A DNA stretch of 49,161 nt from Bradyrhizobium sp. STM 3843 (GTDB lineage Bacteria > Pseudomonadota > Alphaproteobacteria > Rhizobiales > Xanthobacteraceae), in assembly GCF_000239815.1 (NCBI RefSeq), contig NZ_CAFK01000038.1, positions 1 to 49,161 on the forward strand, read 5' to 3'. Position 1 is the stretch's first letter, and each line of letters begins with the position of its first letter. The position numbers and the translations under genes are program-made. A model generated the notes under the pieces. That model was not told the origin of the DNA and searched no databases. It saw only the letters and a list, made by a program, of their open reading frames with translations. This document shows, one piece after another, positions 15,088-24,372 of this stretch.

Positions 15088-16358
15088 GAGGCGGCCCTCT
15101 CCTGGGTCTTGCGCCGCTGGAACAGGTCATGGAAGACCGGGAAGATCTCGCTGCGATCGCGCACCTTGCGCATCGACAGCGGCGCCCCCCCGGCGCGCAG
15201 CCGCTCATAGAGCGACCAAAGCGCCGAATCCGGCATTTCAAAAGAGTAGGTGCCGGACTCGCCGACCTCGAGATAGGCGAAGAACTGCGACACCGGCAGG
15301 ATGTTGCTGGTCAGGATGCGGGCGACATTTTCGGAGTCGGAGGTCGCATTGTCGCCGTCCGAGGCCTGCGCAGCGTAGATGTTCCAGTCGGACGGGCTGA
15401 AACGCGACCGGACGATGTCGTGCATGCATTGCAGCGCGCTCGACACCAGGGTGCCGCCGGAGGCCGGGCCGTAGAAGAAGGTCTGCTCGTCGACCTCCTC
15501 GGCGCGATCGGTGTGGCGGATGAAGACGATCTCGACGTGCCGATAGCGCCGGGTCAGGAACACGTAGAGCAGCATGTAGAACCGCTTGGCGAGGTCCTTC
15601 ATGTGCTCGGACATCGAGCCCGAGACGTCCATCAGGCAGAACATCACGGCTTGCGCGATCGGCTTCGGCACCGTCTCGAAGCGGCGATAGCGGATATCGA
15701 TCGGATCAATGAAAGGGATGCGCTTGGCTTTGGCTTTCAGAGCCTCGATCTTGGCCAGAAGCTCCGCACGGCGCCCCTCGTCGGTCTCCTCCTCGAGTTC
15801 GGCCTCGAGCTCCGCAATCTCCTGCGGCCGCGGCCGCCGCAGCGCGACGCGACGGGCGAGCGCGCGGGTCACCGTGCGGCTGATCGAGATATTGGCCGGC
15901 GAGCCGGAGGTCGCGTAGCCGGCGCGCTGCAGCCCCTCGCTCTCGGCCTCGGCAAATTTGCGCTTGGCGAGGTCGGGCAGCTCGAGGTCGTCGAGGAAGA
16001 GGTTGACGAACTCCTCCTTGGTCAGCACGAAGCGGAAGGCGTCCTCGCTGTCGCCCTGTCCGGGGGCCGATTTCCGGCCGCTGCCTTCGCCGGACCGCGG
16101 CAGGATATCGCCCTCGACGAACTTCTTGTTGCCGGGCAGCACCATGTCACGGGTGCCCCCTTCCTTGCGAAGGCGCGGCTCGTCCATGCCGTCGAGCGGG
16201 ATACTCACCTCCCCGCCCTCAAGCACGTCCCGGATGTCGCGGTCCTGCGACGTCTTCTTGACCGCGCCCTGCACCAGCGCCTTGGCCCTGCGCAAAAATC
16301 GCTGACGATTCTCCAGACTTTTGCCGCCGGGATTCAGGCGCCGATCAATGATGTGCAT
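15084..16358 (-). CDS. yeaH: DUF444/UPF0229 protein YeaH
   Basis: A 424-residue protein, close to the size of E. coli YeaH. It begins MHIIDRRLNPGGKSLENRQR, matching the FIDRRLN...NRQRFLRR start of the family. The C-terminal half has a von Willebrand A-like region, with FCLMDVSGSMSEHMKDLAKR giving the D-x-S-x-S metal site and TLVSSALQCMHDIV following. It is the usual partner of the PrkA kinase and SpoVR. ATG 16358 aligns with the family start. An ATG at 16376 lies 3 bases after a strong AGGAGG and would add six residues, so that start cannot be excluded. The 215-base gap to prkA has no obvious second promoter. Confidence 0.93.
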   Translation of the reverse strand: MHIIDRRLNPGGKSLENRQRFLRRAKALVQGAVKKTSQDRDIRDVLEGGEVSIPLDGMDEPRLRKEGGTRDMVLPGNKKFVEGDILPRSGEGSGRKSAPGQGDSEDAFRFVLTKEEFVNLFLDDLELPDLAKRKFAEAESEGLQRAGYATSGSPANISISRTVTRALARRVALRRPRPQEIAELEAELEEETDEGRRAELLAKIEALKAKAKRIPFIDPIDIRYRRFETVPKPIAQAVMFCLMDVSGSMSEHMKDLAKRFYMLLYVFLTRRYRHVEIVFIRHTDRAEEVDEQTFFYGPASGGTLVSSALQCMHDIVRSRFSPSDWNIYAAQASDGDNATSDSENVARILTSNILPVSQFFAYLEVGESGTYSFEMPDSALWSLYERLRAGGAPLSMRKVRDRSEIFPVFHDLFQRRKTQERAAS

Positions 16359-16573
16359 GACCACCTTTCCATACACCTCCTGGTGCAGCGGATTTGCCGT
16401 CTACTCACCCTCATACTCGCTCCTGCCGCGATATCGTGGTGCAGACGCCAAATCCAAAGCTGCACCAGCGACATTAGCTTCACGAGCGTTCCCTTGACGA
16501 GCATTCCCTGACGCCAACATTCGCTCAGATGCCTCCCAGACGGGAAGCGAAATGTTGGGCGCCGGAACCCTCC
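16359..16573. other. prkA-yeaH intergenic gap
   Basis: These 215 bases hold no gene. A short tandem repeat is seen at about 16483-16512 (ACGAGCGTTCCCTTG then ACGAGCATTCCCTG). A GGAAC on the minus strand here lacks a properly spaced TT, so I do not call a second stress promoter. The spacing is long for an operon but usual between these two genes. Confidence 0.4.
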
Positions 16574-18517
16574 TCAGCCGGCCTGCTTCACGCGCATATA
16601 CCATTCGACCAGGCGGCGCACCTGCCGCTCGGTGTAGCCGCGCTCGACCATGCGCGCGACGAAGTCGTCATGCTTCTTCTCGGTCTCGCCATCTTTCTTG
16701 GTCCCGAAGGAGATGACCGGCAGAAGATCCTCGACCTGGGAGAATATCCGCTTTTCGATGACTTCGCGGATCTTTTCGTAGCTGGTCCAGCCAGGATTTT
16801 TGCCGCCGTTCTGGGCCCGCGAGCGCAAAGAGAACTTGACAACCTCGTTGCGGAAGTCCTTCGGGTTGGCGATCCCGGCCGGCTTTTCGATCTTGGTCAG
16901 TTCCTGGTTCAGCAGCTCGCGATTGAGCAACTGTCCCGTATCGGGATCCTTGAAGTCCTGATCCTCGATCCAGGCGTCTGCATAATCGACGTAGCGGTCG
17001 AACAGGTTCTGGCCGTAATCGGAGTAGGATTCCAGATAGGCCTTCTGGATCTCGTGGCCGATGAACTCGGCGTAGCGCGGCGCGAGATCGGCCTTGATGA
17101 ATTCGAGATAGCGCTTCTCGAGTTCCTCCGGCAGCTGCTCGCGACGGATCGACTGCTCCAGCACATACATCAGGTGCACGGCGTCGGCCGATACTTCGGC
17201 CGTATCGTGGTTGTAGGTCGCAGCAAGAACTTTGAAGGCGAAACGGGTGGAGACGCCGTCCATGCCTTCATCGACTCCGGCGGCGTCACGATATTCCTGC
17301 ACGCTGCGCGCTTTCGGATCCGATTCCTTCAGGCTCTCGCCGTCATAGATCCGCATCTTGGCGTAGAGCGTCGAGTTCTCGTGCTTGCGCAGGCGCGACA
17401 TCACCGAGAAGCGGGCCAGCGTGTCCAGCGTCGCCGGCGCGCAAGGAGCGGCGGCGAGTTCGGAGCCGGAGATCAGCTTCTCGTAGATCTTGCGCTCTTC
17501 GGTGACGCGCAGGCAGTACGGGACCTTGATCACGCAGATGCGGTCGATGAACGCCTCGTTGTTCTTGTTGGTCTTGAAGCTCTGCCACTCCGCCTCATTG
17601 GAGTGGGCCAGGATGACACCGCTGAACGGGATCGCACCGATATTCTCGGTGCCGATATAGTTGCCTTCCTGCGTCGCGGTCAGCAGCGGGTGGAGCATCT
17701 TGATGGGCGCCTTGAACATCTCGACGAATTCGAGGATGCCCTGGTTGGCACGGTTCAGTCCGCCGGAATAGCTGTAAGCGTCCGGATCGTTCTGAGCGTA
17801 AGTCTCGAGCTTGCGAATATCGACCTTGCCGACCAGCGAAGAGATGTCCTGATTGTTCTCATCGCCGGGCTCGGTCTTGGCGATCCCGATCTGGCGCAGC
17901 CGGGACGGTTGGATCTTGGCGACGCGGAACTGAGAGATGTCGCCACCGAACGCTTCCAGCCGCTTGTAGCACCACGGGCTCATCAGCCCGGTGAGCCGGC
18001 GCCGCGGAATGCCGTACTTCTCCTCCAGCATCGGCCCGAGCGTGTCGGGATCGAACAGCCCGAGCGGCGATTCGAACACCGGGCTCAACTCGTCGCCGGC
18101 TTTGAGCACGTAGATCGGATGCACCTCCATCAGCTGCTTCAGCCGCTCGGCGAGCGACGACTTGCCGCCACCGACCGGTCCGAGCAGATAGAGGATCTGC
18201 TTGCGCTCTTCCAAGCCCTGCGCGGCGTGGCGGAAGAATCCCACGATACGTTCGATCGTATCTTCCATTCCGTAGAAGCCGGAGAACGCCGGATACGCCC
18301 GAATCGTCCGGTTCAAAAAGATACGGCCAAGGCGTGGGTCCTTGGCCGTGTCGATCATCTGAGGCTCACCAATCGCAGCTAGTAGTCGTTCAGCGGCATT
18401 CGCATATCGCATCGGGTCGGTGCGACACGATTCAAGATATTCCGCCATCGACATGTCGGTCTGGCTTCTAGCCTCGAACGACCTCGCGAACGCGTTGAAC
18501 AACGAATCGTTGTACAT
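16574..18517 (-). CDS. prkA: PrkA/YeaG serine protein kinase
   Basis: A 647-residue AAA-like serine protein kinase. The N-terminal PrkA AAA domain has a Walker A GPVGGGKSS at 113-121 and a long conserved core including YSYSGGLNRANQGILEFVEM and IPFSGVILAHSNEAEW. The C-terminal PrkA kinase domain follows (YEKIREVIEKRIFSQVEDLLP, then a basic end). In enterobacteria YeaG works with YeaH under nitrogen starvation and in stationary phase. Here the gene has its own EcfG-type promoter 36 bases upstream and leads a prkA-yeaH-spoVR operon, so general stress induction is expected. ATG 18517 follows GGAGAGGGATC, a good ribosome site. Confidence 0.96.
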   Translation of the reverse strand: MYNDSLFNAFARSFEARSQTDMSMAEYLESCRTDPMRYANAAERLLAAIGEPQMIDTAKDPRLGRIFLNRTIRAYPAFSGFYGMEDTIERIVGFFRHAAQGLEERKQILYLLGPVGGGKSSLAERLKQLMEVHPIYVLKAGDELSPVFESPLGLFDPDTLGPMLEEKYGIPRRRLTGLMSPWCYKRLEAFGGDISQFRVAKIQPSRLRQIGIAKTEPGDENNQDISSLVGKVDIRKLETYAQNDPDAYSYSGGLNRANQGILEFVEMFKAPIKMLHPLLTATQEGNYIGTENIGAIPFSGVILAHSNEAEWQSFKTNKNNEAFIDRICVIKVPYCLRVTEERKIYEKLISGSELAAAPCAPATLDTLARFSVMSRLRKHENSTLYAKMRIYDGESLKESDPKARSVQEYRDAAGVDEGMDGVSTRFAFKVLAATYNHDTAEVSADAVHLMYVLEQSIRREQLPEELEKRYLEFIKADLAPRYAEFIGHEIQKAYLESYSDYGQNLFDRYVDYADAWIEDQDFKDPDTGQLLNRELLNQELTKIEKPAGIANPKDFRNEVVKFSLRSRAQNGGKNPGWTSYEKIREVIEKRIFSQVEDLLPVISFGTKKDGETEKKHDDFVARMVERGYTERQVRRLVEWYMRVKQAG

Positions 18518-18552
18518 GATCCCTCTCCACGTAGGTTCCGCTGCACTGCTGC

Positions 18553-18578
18553 AACGAGGCGAGACCAGACTACGTTCC
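18553..18578 (-). promoter_or_regulatory. EcfG-type stress promoter of prkA
   Basis: On the minus strand: GGAAC (18578-18574), 17 bases, CGTT (18556-18553). This is an exact match to the alphaproteobacterial EcfG consensus GGAAC-N16/17-CGTT. A start near 18545 would give a leader of about 28 bases ending in the prkA ribosome site. Confidence 0.8.
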
Positions 18579-18990
18579 TCCTGATCTCGACACCGACTCA
18601 GTGTGAAGCGCGCCAGCCCCTATTGGGCACCCTCTTGACCCTCTTCCGCAACGCAAAGCGCAAGCAGCACCTGCCCTATCAACAAGCAGTTCGCTCAATA
18701 GTTCGGCAAAATCGGGCCGTAGCCGTCATTTGTAAACCATTGTCTCTGCTTCGCAACATCCGCAATACTCCGGCACCGGGCTCTTCCTGCGCCGCACAAG
18801 ACATTGTGAAGCCACGCAAACTCCGCGTTTTTGCGGAGCGAATCAGTGTCCCATCGAGACGTGAACCGGCGGTGAACGCAGATCTTCCCGGAAGCGACGA
18901 AGATTTGGAACGAATCTGCCATCGCGTGGCGTGAGACTGCCAGCGCGCGGCAGACGCATGTTGCGGAAGATCAGATTCCGGAAGATCAGG
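18579..18990. other. Gene-free stretch upstream of prkA and the exported protein
   Basis: No gene is seen in about 410 bases. Visible items are a small perfect hairpin CTCCGC-GTTTTT-GCGGAG (18821-18838), a near-repeat of CCCTCTT (18630-18650), and an 11-base direct repeat CGGAAGATCAG at 18964-18974 and 18979-18989, ending one base before the next ATG. No GGAAC element is correctly spaced for the plus-strand gene. Confidence 0.4.
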
Positions 18991-19647
18991 ATGAAGCTGC
19001 AATTCGCGCACACGCTCGCCTTTATCGCCGCGGTGAGCCAAACCCATCTTGCAAGCCCGGCTCGCGCCGACGCGACGATCAGCAAGAGCCAAGCCGACGC
19101 TTTCGACGCCCGCGTCTTTGCGAAGCCGCCGGGACGAAAAGCATATGCCTGTTTCACGCGGCACCACGATGCCGATCATCTCGCGCGCCATCCGAAGCAG
19201 AAGGTCGCGGCGATGCAGCTCTTGATGACAGCCGAGATTGCGGACCGCGACAGCGCGCTCACCTATTCGTTCCGCCTTGGCATCAATGATCGTGACCGTC
19301 CCGGCGACTTCGATTCCAGCGGCGCGTGCGATCATGCGCTCGCCGAGGAGACGCACCATGAGATCCGCTACAGCTGCCCCGTCGATTGCGAAGGCGGCGG
19401 CATCGAGGTCGCGCTGTCGAAAGACGACAAGTCGGCGATCGTGCGGCTCGCACGCATCACGATGTGGCAGCGAGACAACAAACCCGACACTGCTAAGCCC
19501 GACATTGCCAAGCCCGATAGTGAGGCGAGCGATGCGCTGGTCGCCGGCAGCGACGACAAGATCTTTCGGCTCGACCGCACCGACCCCAACGATTGCGCAG
19601 GCCTCGTCACCGATCGCAAGGAGCTTGCAGCTCTCAGGCACAAATAA
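18991..19647 (+). CDS. Exported hypothetical protein
   Basis: A 218-residue protein of unknown family. The first 26 residues look like a Sec signal peptide (MKLQFAHTLAFIAAVSQTHL then ASPARADA, cleavage after ARA), so the product is probably periplasmic. The mature part is charged, with four cysteines that could pair (YACFTRHH, SGACDHAL, YSCPVDCEGG), and later a short KPD repeat (KPDTAKPDIAKPDSE, about 170-185). A further Cys follows in NDCAGLV. An upstream frame to 18931 exists, but ATG 18991 directly precedes the signal peptide. A terminator-like hairpin begins at its stop codon. Confidence 0.7.
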   Translation: MKLQFAHTLAFIAAVSQTHLASPARADATISKSQADAFDARVFAKPPGRKAYACFTRHHDADHLARHPKQKVAAMQLLMTAEIADRDSALTYSFRLGINDRDRPGDFDSSGACDHALAEETHHEIRYSCPVDCEGGGIEVALSKDDKSAIVRLARITMWQRDNKPDTAKPDIAKPDSEASDALVAGSDDKIFRLDRTDPNDCAGLVTDRKELAALRHK

Positions 19648-19682
19648 CATCATCTCAAGACAAAAGATGTGATGTTGTTTTT
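19646..19682 (+). terminator. Intrinsic terminator after the exported protein
   Basis: AACATCATCT (19646-19655) pairs with AGATGTGATGTT (19665-19676), leaving a two-base bulge, and GTTTTT follows. It overlaps the TAA stop of the upstream gene and lies before the DsrE-family gene, so the two are probably separate units. Confidence 0.65.
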
Positions 19683-19703
19683 GGCATTGCAAGGAGAGTG
19701 ACC

Positions 19704-20153
19704 ATGCATCGGCGCAATTTAATCCGCGGCGCGCTGTCTGCCGTTGGCGGCATTTTCGTGGCTTCGCGTGCGACGGCAGCAACCGCCGCGGCTGCTGACG
19801 ACAGGCTGAAGGTGGTTTATCACCTGAACGAGATCGAAAAGGTGTCCTTCGTTCTCGGCAACATCCAGAACCATTATGACGGCGTCGGTGGCCCCGATCA
19901 CGTCACCATTGCGCTCGTCGTGCACGGCCCCGCCTTGCGCGCTTTCGTGGCGTCCGGAGCGGCTCACGATGTCGGCCGCCGCGTCGGCCAGTTTTCCAAA
20001 ATGGGACTCGACCTCGCCGCCTGCGGCAACACGATGAAGGCGCAGAACATCGGTCTGTCGGACCTGCTGCCCGGCTTCGTCGAGGCCGAGAAAGGCGGCG
20101 TGGTCCGCATCGCCGAACTGCAGTCGAAAGGCTATCTGTACATCAGACCGTGA
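19704..20153 (+). CDS. Exported DsrE/DsrF-like family protein
   Basis: A 149-residue protein. The N-terminus MHRRNLIRGALSAVGGIFVA ending ASRATA has paired arginines and a hydrophobic run, so it resembles a Tat signal peptide with cleavage after ATA. The mature part fits a DsrE/YchN-like sulfur-relay fold: LKVVYHLNEIEKVSFVLGNI, then VTIALVVHGPALRAF, and LAACGNTMKAQNIGLSDLLP with the single conserved cysteine. Exported DsrE-like proteins occur near thiosulfate or sulfite genes, but none are present here. AAGGAG precedes ATG 19704. Role unknown. Confidence 0.78.
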   Translation: MHRRNLIRGALSAVGGIFVASRATAATAAAADDRLKVVYHLNEIEKVSFVLGNIQNHYDGVGGPDHVTIALVVHGPALRAFVASGAAHDVGRRVGQFSKMGLDLAACGNTMKAQNIGLSDLLPGFVEAEKGGVVRIAELQSKGYLYIRP

Positions 20154-20345
20154 GGCGCAAGCGCCGACGCGCGGGGCCCGCGAACCGTGCATGGGTGGCG
20201 GCCGGCTTTTCACAGGGATCAAACCGATATGAATGGCGTTATCCAGGGTGGTGGCGCATAGTCGTTCATATTGGGGTCTTACCGGTCTGGCACCCTGCCC
20301 AACCTGGAACCCGAAAAAGCAAGCCAGCGCACATAGATAGGCATC

Positions 20346-23192
20346 ATGAATCCCGTCAAAGCACTCGAACAGCATGGCCAGGCGGTCTGGCTGGATTTCC
20401 TCGCCCGCGGCTTCATCGGCAAGGGTGATCTCAAGCGGCTGATCGACCAGGACGGCGTCAAGGGGGTGACGTCCAACCCGTCGATCTTCGAGAAGGCGAT
20501 CGGCAGCTCGGACGAATATGACGCGCCGATCGGCAAGGCGCTGAAGAGCGGCGACCGCCCGGTGGCGGCCCTGTTCGAAGCGCTCGCGGTCGAAGATATC
20601 CAGCATGCTGCGGACGTGCTGCGCCCGGTCTACGACCAGTTCGACGGCAATGACGGTTTCGTCAGCCTCGAAGTCTCGCCTTATCTCGCGATGGAGACCA
20701 AGGGCACGATCACCGAGGCGGAGCATCTCTGGAAGGCCGTCGACCGCCGGAATTTGATGATCAAGGTGCCGGCCACCGATGCCGGTCTGCCGGCGATCCA
20801 GCACCTGATCTCGAAGGGCATCAGCGTCAACATCACGCTGCTGTTTTCGCAAGAGGTGTACCGTCAGGTCGCGGAAGCCTATCTGGCCGGTCTCGAGGCC
20901 TATGTTGCCGATGGCGGCGATCCGTCGCATGTCGCGAGCGTCGCATCGTTCTTCGTCAGCCGCATCGATACCATGGTCGACAAGCAGCTGGACCAGAAGA
21001 TCGCCCAGGCCAACGATCCGACCGAGAAGGAGCGGCTCGCCGCGCTAAAGGGCAAGATCGCCATCGCCAACGCCAAGATGGCCTATCAGGACTACAAGCG
21101 GCTGTTCGCAGGCGAGCGTTGGGAGGCATTGGCGGCCAAGGGCGCCAAGCCGCAGCGGCTGCTGTGGGCCTCGACCGGCACGAAGAACAAAGACTACAGC
21201 GATGTCCTCTATGTCGAAGAGCTGATCGGACCGAACACCGTGAACACGGTGCCGCCGGCAACGCTCGATGCCTTCCGCGACCATGGCAAGGTGCGCGACA
21301 GCCTGGAAGAGAACGTCGAGGACGCCGAAGCTGCGCTCGATGAGCTGGAAAGGTCCGGCATATCGCTCGACCAGATCACGGCCGATCTGGTGGTGGACGG
21401 CGTCAAGCAGTTTGCCGATGCCGCCGACAAGCTCTATGGGGCGGTCGCATACAAGCGCGCCACCGTGCTCGGCCTCGAGGTCGGCAAGCAGACGGTCGCA
21501 GCGACAGCAGAACTTGGCAAGAAGATCGAAAAGGCCACGGATGAATGGCGGACCGACGCCAAGATCCGCCGCCTCTGGCGCAAGGACTCCTCGATCTGGA
21601 CCGGCCACGACGAGCATAAATGGCTGGGCTGGCTGACCAGTGTGGCCAAGGCCAATCTCGCCGACTACGAGGACTATGCAGCGCGTGTGAAGGGGCAGAA
21701 GTTCTCCGACGCCGTCGTGCTCGGCATGGGCGGCTCGAGCCTCGGCCCCGAGGTTCTGGCCCAGACCTTCCCGAAAAAATCAGGCTTTCCGAAGCTGCAT
21801 GTGCTCGATTCGACCGATCCGGCGCAGGTGCGCGCGATGGAGAAGGCGATCGACATCGCAAAGACCGTCTTCATCGTCTCCTCGAAATCCGGCGGCACCA
21901 CCGAGCCGAATGCGATGAAGGACTATTTCTTTGCCCGCGTCTCCGAAGCGATCGGCGCCGCCAAGGCCGGCCACCGCTTCATCGCCGTGACCGATCCCGG
22001 CTCATCGCTGGAAAAGGCGGCCAAGGCCCAGGGCTTTGCCCGCATCTTCTATGGCGAGCCGAGCATCGGCGGCCGCTACTCGGTGTTGTCGCCGTTCGGC
22101 CTGGTGCCGGCGGCGACGGCTGGCATCGATGTCCGCAAGCTGATCACGCATGCGCTGTCGATGGTCCGCTCCTGCGGCCCCGACGTGCCGCCGCACGAGA
22201 ACCCGGGCGTGCAGCTCGGGCTTGCGATCGGGCTCGCCGGCCTCGAGGGCCGCGACAAGGTCACGCTGTTCTCCTCGCCCAAGGTCGCGGATTTCGGCGC
22301 CTGGGCCGAGCAGCTGATCGCCGAATCCACCGGCAAGGAAGGCAAGGGTCTGATCCCGATCGATGGCGAGCCGCTCGGCGAGCCCGCGCTTTACGGCAAC
22401 GATCGCTTCTTCATCGATATCCGCACCGAAGGTGAAGAGGACGACGCGCACGAGGAGATGCTGACGGCGCTGGAACAGGCGGGCCATCCGGTGGCGCGCA
22501 TCGTGATGAAGTCGATCGACCATATCGGCCAGGAGTTTTTCCGCTTCGAGATGGCGACCGCGGTTGCAGGCAGCGTGCTCGGCATCAACCCGTTCGACCA
22601 GCCGGATGTCGAGGCTGCCAAGATCAAGACGCGCGAGCTCACCGCCGCCTTCGACAGGACCGGTGCGCTGCCTGAGGAAGAGCCGGTGATCACGGTGAAG
22701 GGCTGCGAGCTCTACACCGACCCGCACAACGCTGACGCTCTGCGCGAGCATGGCGCCGACGGGACCCTCGCCTCCTGGCTCAAGGCGCATCTGTCCCGCG
22801 CCGGCAAGGGCGACTATGTCGCACTGCTCGGTTATATCGAACGCAATGAAGGCAACATCGACGCGCTGCAGACCATGCGGCTCAAATTGCGCGATGCCAA
22901 GCATGTCGCGACCTGCGCCGAATTCGGCCCGCGCTTCCTGCACTCGACCGGCCAGGCCTACAAGGGCGGGCCCGACAGCGGCGTGTTCCTGCAGATCACG
23001 GCAGATGACGACAAGGATCTGCCGATCCCCGGCTGGAAAGCCAGTTTTGGCGTGGTCAAGGCCGCCCAGGCCCGCGGCGATTTCGACGTGCTGACCGAGC
23101 GCGGCCGGCGCGCGCTGCGGGTGCATCTGAAGGGCAATTTGAAATCGGGGCTGAAGATGCTGGATGCCGCGATTACCGACGCGCTGAACTAA
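20346..23192 (+). CDS. tal-pgi: Bifunctional transaldolase / glucose-6-phosphate isomerase
   Basis: A 948-residue fusion. The transaldolase part (about 1-370) has GVTSNPSIFEKAIG and the Schiff-base lysine K140 in NLMIKVPATDAGL. The phosphoglucose isomerase part (about 400-940) has VVLGMGGSSLGPEVL, FIVSSKSGGTTEPN and KVADFGAWAEQLIAESTGKE. It links fructose-6-P/sedoheptulose-7-P exchange with glucose-6-P/fructose-6-P interconversion in one polypeptide, an arrangement seen in Rhizobiales and some other bacteria. It leads the set gnd-zwf-pgl-gntK, though a repeat separates it from gnd. ATG 20346 follows a weak AGATAGG site. No promoter could be assigned in the 192 bases upstream. Confidence 0.94.
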   Translation: MNPVKALEQHGQAVWLDFLARGFIGKGDLKRLIDQDGVKGVTSNPSIFEKAIGSSDEYDAPIGKALKSGDRPVAALFEALAVEDIQHAADVLRPVYDQFDGNDGFVSLEVSPYLAMETKGTITEAEHLWKAVDRRNLMIKVPATDAGLPAIQHLISKGISVNITLLFSQEVYRQVAEAYLAGLEAYVADGGDPSHVASVASFFVSRIDTMVDKQLDQKIAQANDPTEKERLAALKGKIAIANAKMAYQDYKRLFAGERWEALAAKGAKPQRLLWASTGTKNKDYSDVLYVEELIGPNTVNTVPPATLDAFRDHGKVRDSLEENVEDAEAALDELERSGISLDQITADLVVDGVKQFADAADKLYGAVAYKRATVLGLEVGKQTVAATAELGKKIEKATDEWRTDAKIRRLWRKDSSIWTGHDEHKWLGWLTSVAKANLADYEDYAARVKGQKFSDAVVLGMGGSSLGPEVLAQTFPKKSGFPKLHVLDSTDPAQVRAMEKAIDIAKTVFIVSSKSGGTTEPNAMKDYFFARVSEAIGAAKAGHRFIAVTDPGSSLEKAAKAQGFARIFYGEPSIGGRYSVLSPFGLVPAATAGIDVRKLITHALSMVRSCGPDVPPHENPGVQLGLAIGLAGLEGRDKVTLFSSPKVADFGAWAEQLIAESTGKEGKGLIPIDGEPLGEPALYGNDRFFIDIRTEGEEDDAHEEMLTALEQAGHPVARIVMKSIDHIGQEFFRFEMATAVAGSVLGINPFDQPDVEAAKIKTRELTAAFDRTGALPEEEPVITVKGCELYTDPHNADALREHGADGTLASWLKAHLSRAGKGDYVALLGYIERNEGNIDALQTMRLKLRDAKHVATCAEFGPRFLHSTGQAYKGGPDSGVFLQITADDDKDLPIPGWKASFGVVKAAQARGDFDVLTERGRRALRVHLKGNLKSGLKMLDAAITDALN

Positions 23193-23320
23193 AGCGTGAT
23201 GAGATTGGGATGAATCGTCATCGCGCTTTAGGTTGTTGTTTGAGCATGATCTCCGCGCCAACGCGTTCCGCGTTTGTCGCCAGGGAAAAGCCGCTTCGCA
23301 CTTTTCCGGATCATGCTCTA
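23193..23320. repeat. Two adjacent intergenic palindromes
   Basis: The first (about 23192-23231) pairs AAGCGTGATGAGATT with AATCGTCATCGCGCTTT. The second (about 23241-23320) has perfect ends GAGCATGATC and GATCATGCTC around a GC-rich centre. This GAGCATGATC repeat is widespread in Rhizobiales. Both lie between tal-pgi and gnd and could lower read-through. Confidence 0.75.
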
Positions 23321-23340
23321 GGCAAAAGGGAAGTTTGTAC

Positions 23341-24369
23341 ATGCAGCTTGGCATGATTGGTCTCGGGCGGATGGGCGGCAACATCGTCCGCCGCCTGATG
23401 CGCGCGGGACATTCCACCGTGGTCTACGACCGCGATCCGAAAGCCGTCGCAGCGCTCGCCGCCGACGGTTCGATCGGCGCCGGGGGGTTGGAGGAATTCG
23501 TCGCCAAGCTCGACAAGCCCCGCACCGTCTGGGTGATGCTGCCGGCCGGCAAGATCACCGAAGCCACGATCGAGCAGCTGACCAAGCTGATGGAGTCCGA
23601 CGACGTCATCATCGACGGCGGCAACAGCTTCTGGCAGGACGACGTCCGCCGCGGCAAGGCGTTGAAAGAGCGCGGGATGCATTACGTCGATGTCGGCACC
23701 TCCGGCGGAGTCTGGGGGCTTGACCGCGGCTATTGCATGATGATCGGCGGCGACAAGGCGGTGGTCGATCGACTCGATCCGATCTTCGCCGCGCTTGCAC
23801 CCGGTGAGGGCGAGATCCCGCGCACGCCCGGCCGCGAGAACCGCGACGCGCGCGTTGAACGGGGCTACCTTCATGCCGGCCCGGTCGGCGCCGGCCATTT
23901 CGTCAAGATGATCCATAACGGCATCGAATACGGCTTGATGCAGGCCTATGCTGAAGGTTTCGACATCCTCAAGAATGCCAGCAGCGAGGCGCTGCCCGCG
24001 GATCACCGCTTCGATTTCGATCTCGCTGATATCGCCGAGGTCTGGCGCAGAGGCAGTGTGATCCCGTCCTGGCTGCTCGACCTCACCGCGATCGCGCTCG
24101 CTAAGCAGCCGAGCCTCGAGAAATATTCCGGCTTCGTCGAGGATTCCGGCGAAGGCCGCTGGACGGTGAACGCCGCGATCGACGAGGCGGTGCCGGCGGA
24201 AGTGCTGACCGCCGCGCTGTTCGCCCGCTTCCGCTCGCGCCAGGAACACACCTTCGCCGAGAAGATTCTCTCGGCGATGCGGGAAGGTTTTGGCGGCCAT
24301 AAGGAGCCCGAGCAGCATGCCGATCCCGCGCGTCAAGCTGCACCCGAGATGGTCAAGCCGAAGGCATGA
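23341..24369 (+). CDS. gnd: 6-phosphogluconate dehydrogenase, decarboxylating (short form)
   Basis: A 342-residue enzyme oxidising 6-phosphogluconate to ribulose-5-P and CO2. The dinucleotide fold starts [20 protein letters not shown]. The active-site segments are [35 protein letters not shown] and [20 protein letters not shown] with the catalytic lysine. The length matches the short YqeC/GntZ-like class rather than the about 470-residue E. coli Gnd; this class is often NAD-preferring. ATG 23341 follows AAGGGAAG. It is 3 bases before zwf, so co-transcribed. Confidence 0.94.
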   Translation: MQLGMIGLGRMGGNIVRRLMRAGHSTVVYDRDPKAVAALAADGSIGAGGLEEFVAKLDKPRTVWVMLPAGKITEATIEQLTKLMESDDVIIDGGNSFWQDDVRRGKALKERGMHYVDVGTSGGVWGLDRGYCMMIGGDKAVVDRLDPIFAALAPGEGEIPRTPGRENRDARVERGYLHAGPVGAGHFVKMIHNGIEYGLMQAYAEGFDILKNASSEALPADHRFDFDLADIAEVWRRGSVIPSWLLDLTAIALAKQPSLEKYSGFVEDSGEGRWTVNAAIDEAVPAEVLTAALFARFRSRQEHTFAEKILSAMREGFGGHKEPEQHADPARQAAPEMVKPKA

Positions 24370-24372
24370 GCG

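Noticed and set aside
16562..16588. GGAAC-N18-TT on the plus strand near the prkA stop codon
   Set aside because: It points antisense into the prkA 3-prime end with no plus-strand gene to serve, so it is most likely a chance match.
16529..18382. Long plus-strand frame (617 codons) opposite prkA
   Set aside because: PrkA on the minus strand is unmistakable; the opposite frame is GC-driven.
18628..18650. Possible sigma54 (-24/-12) promoter for prkA, as in enterobacterial yeaG
   Set aside because: Only the GG and GC dinucleotides and a few flanking bases fit, while an exact EcfG-type promoter lies closer to the gene.
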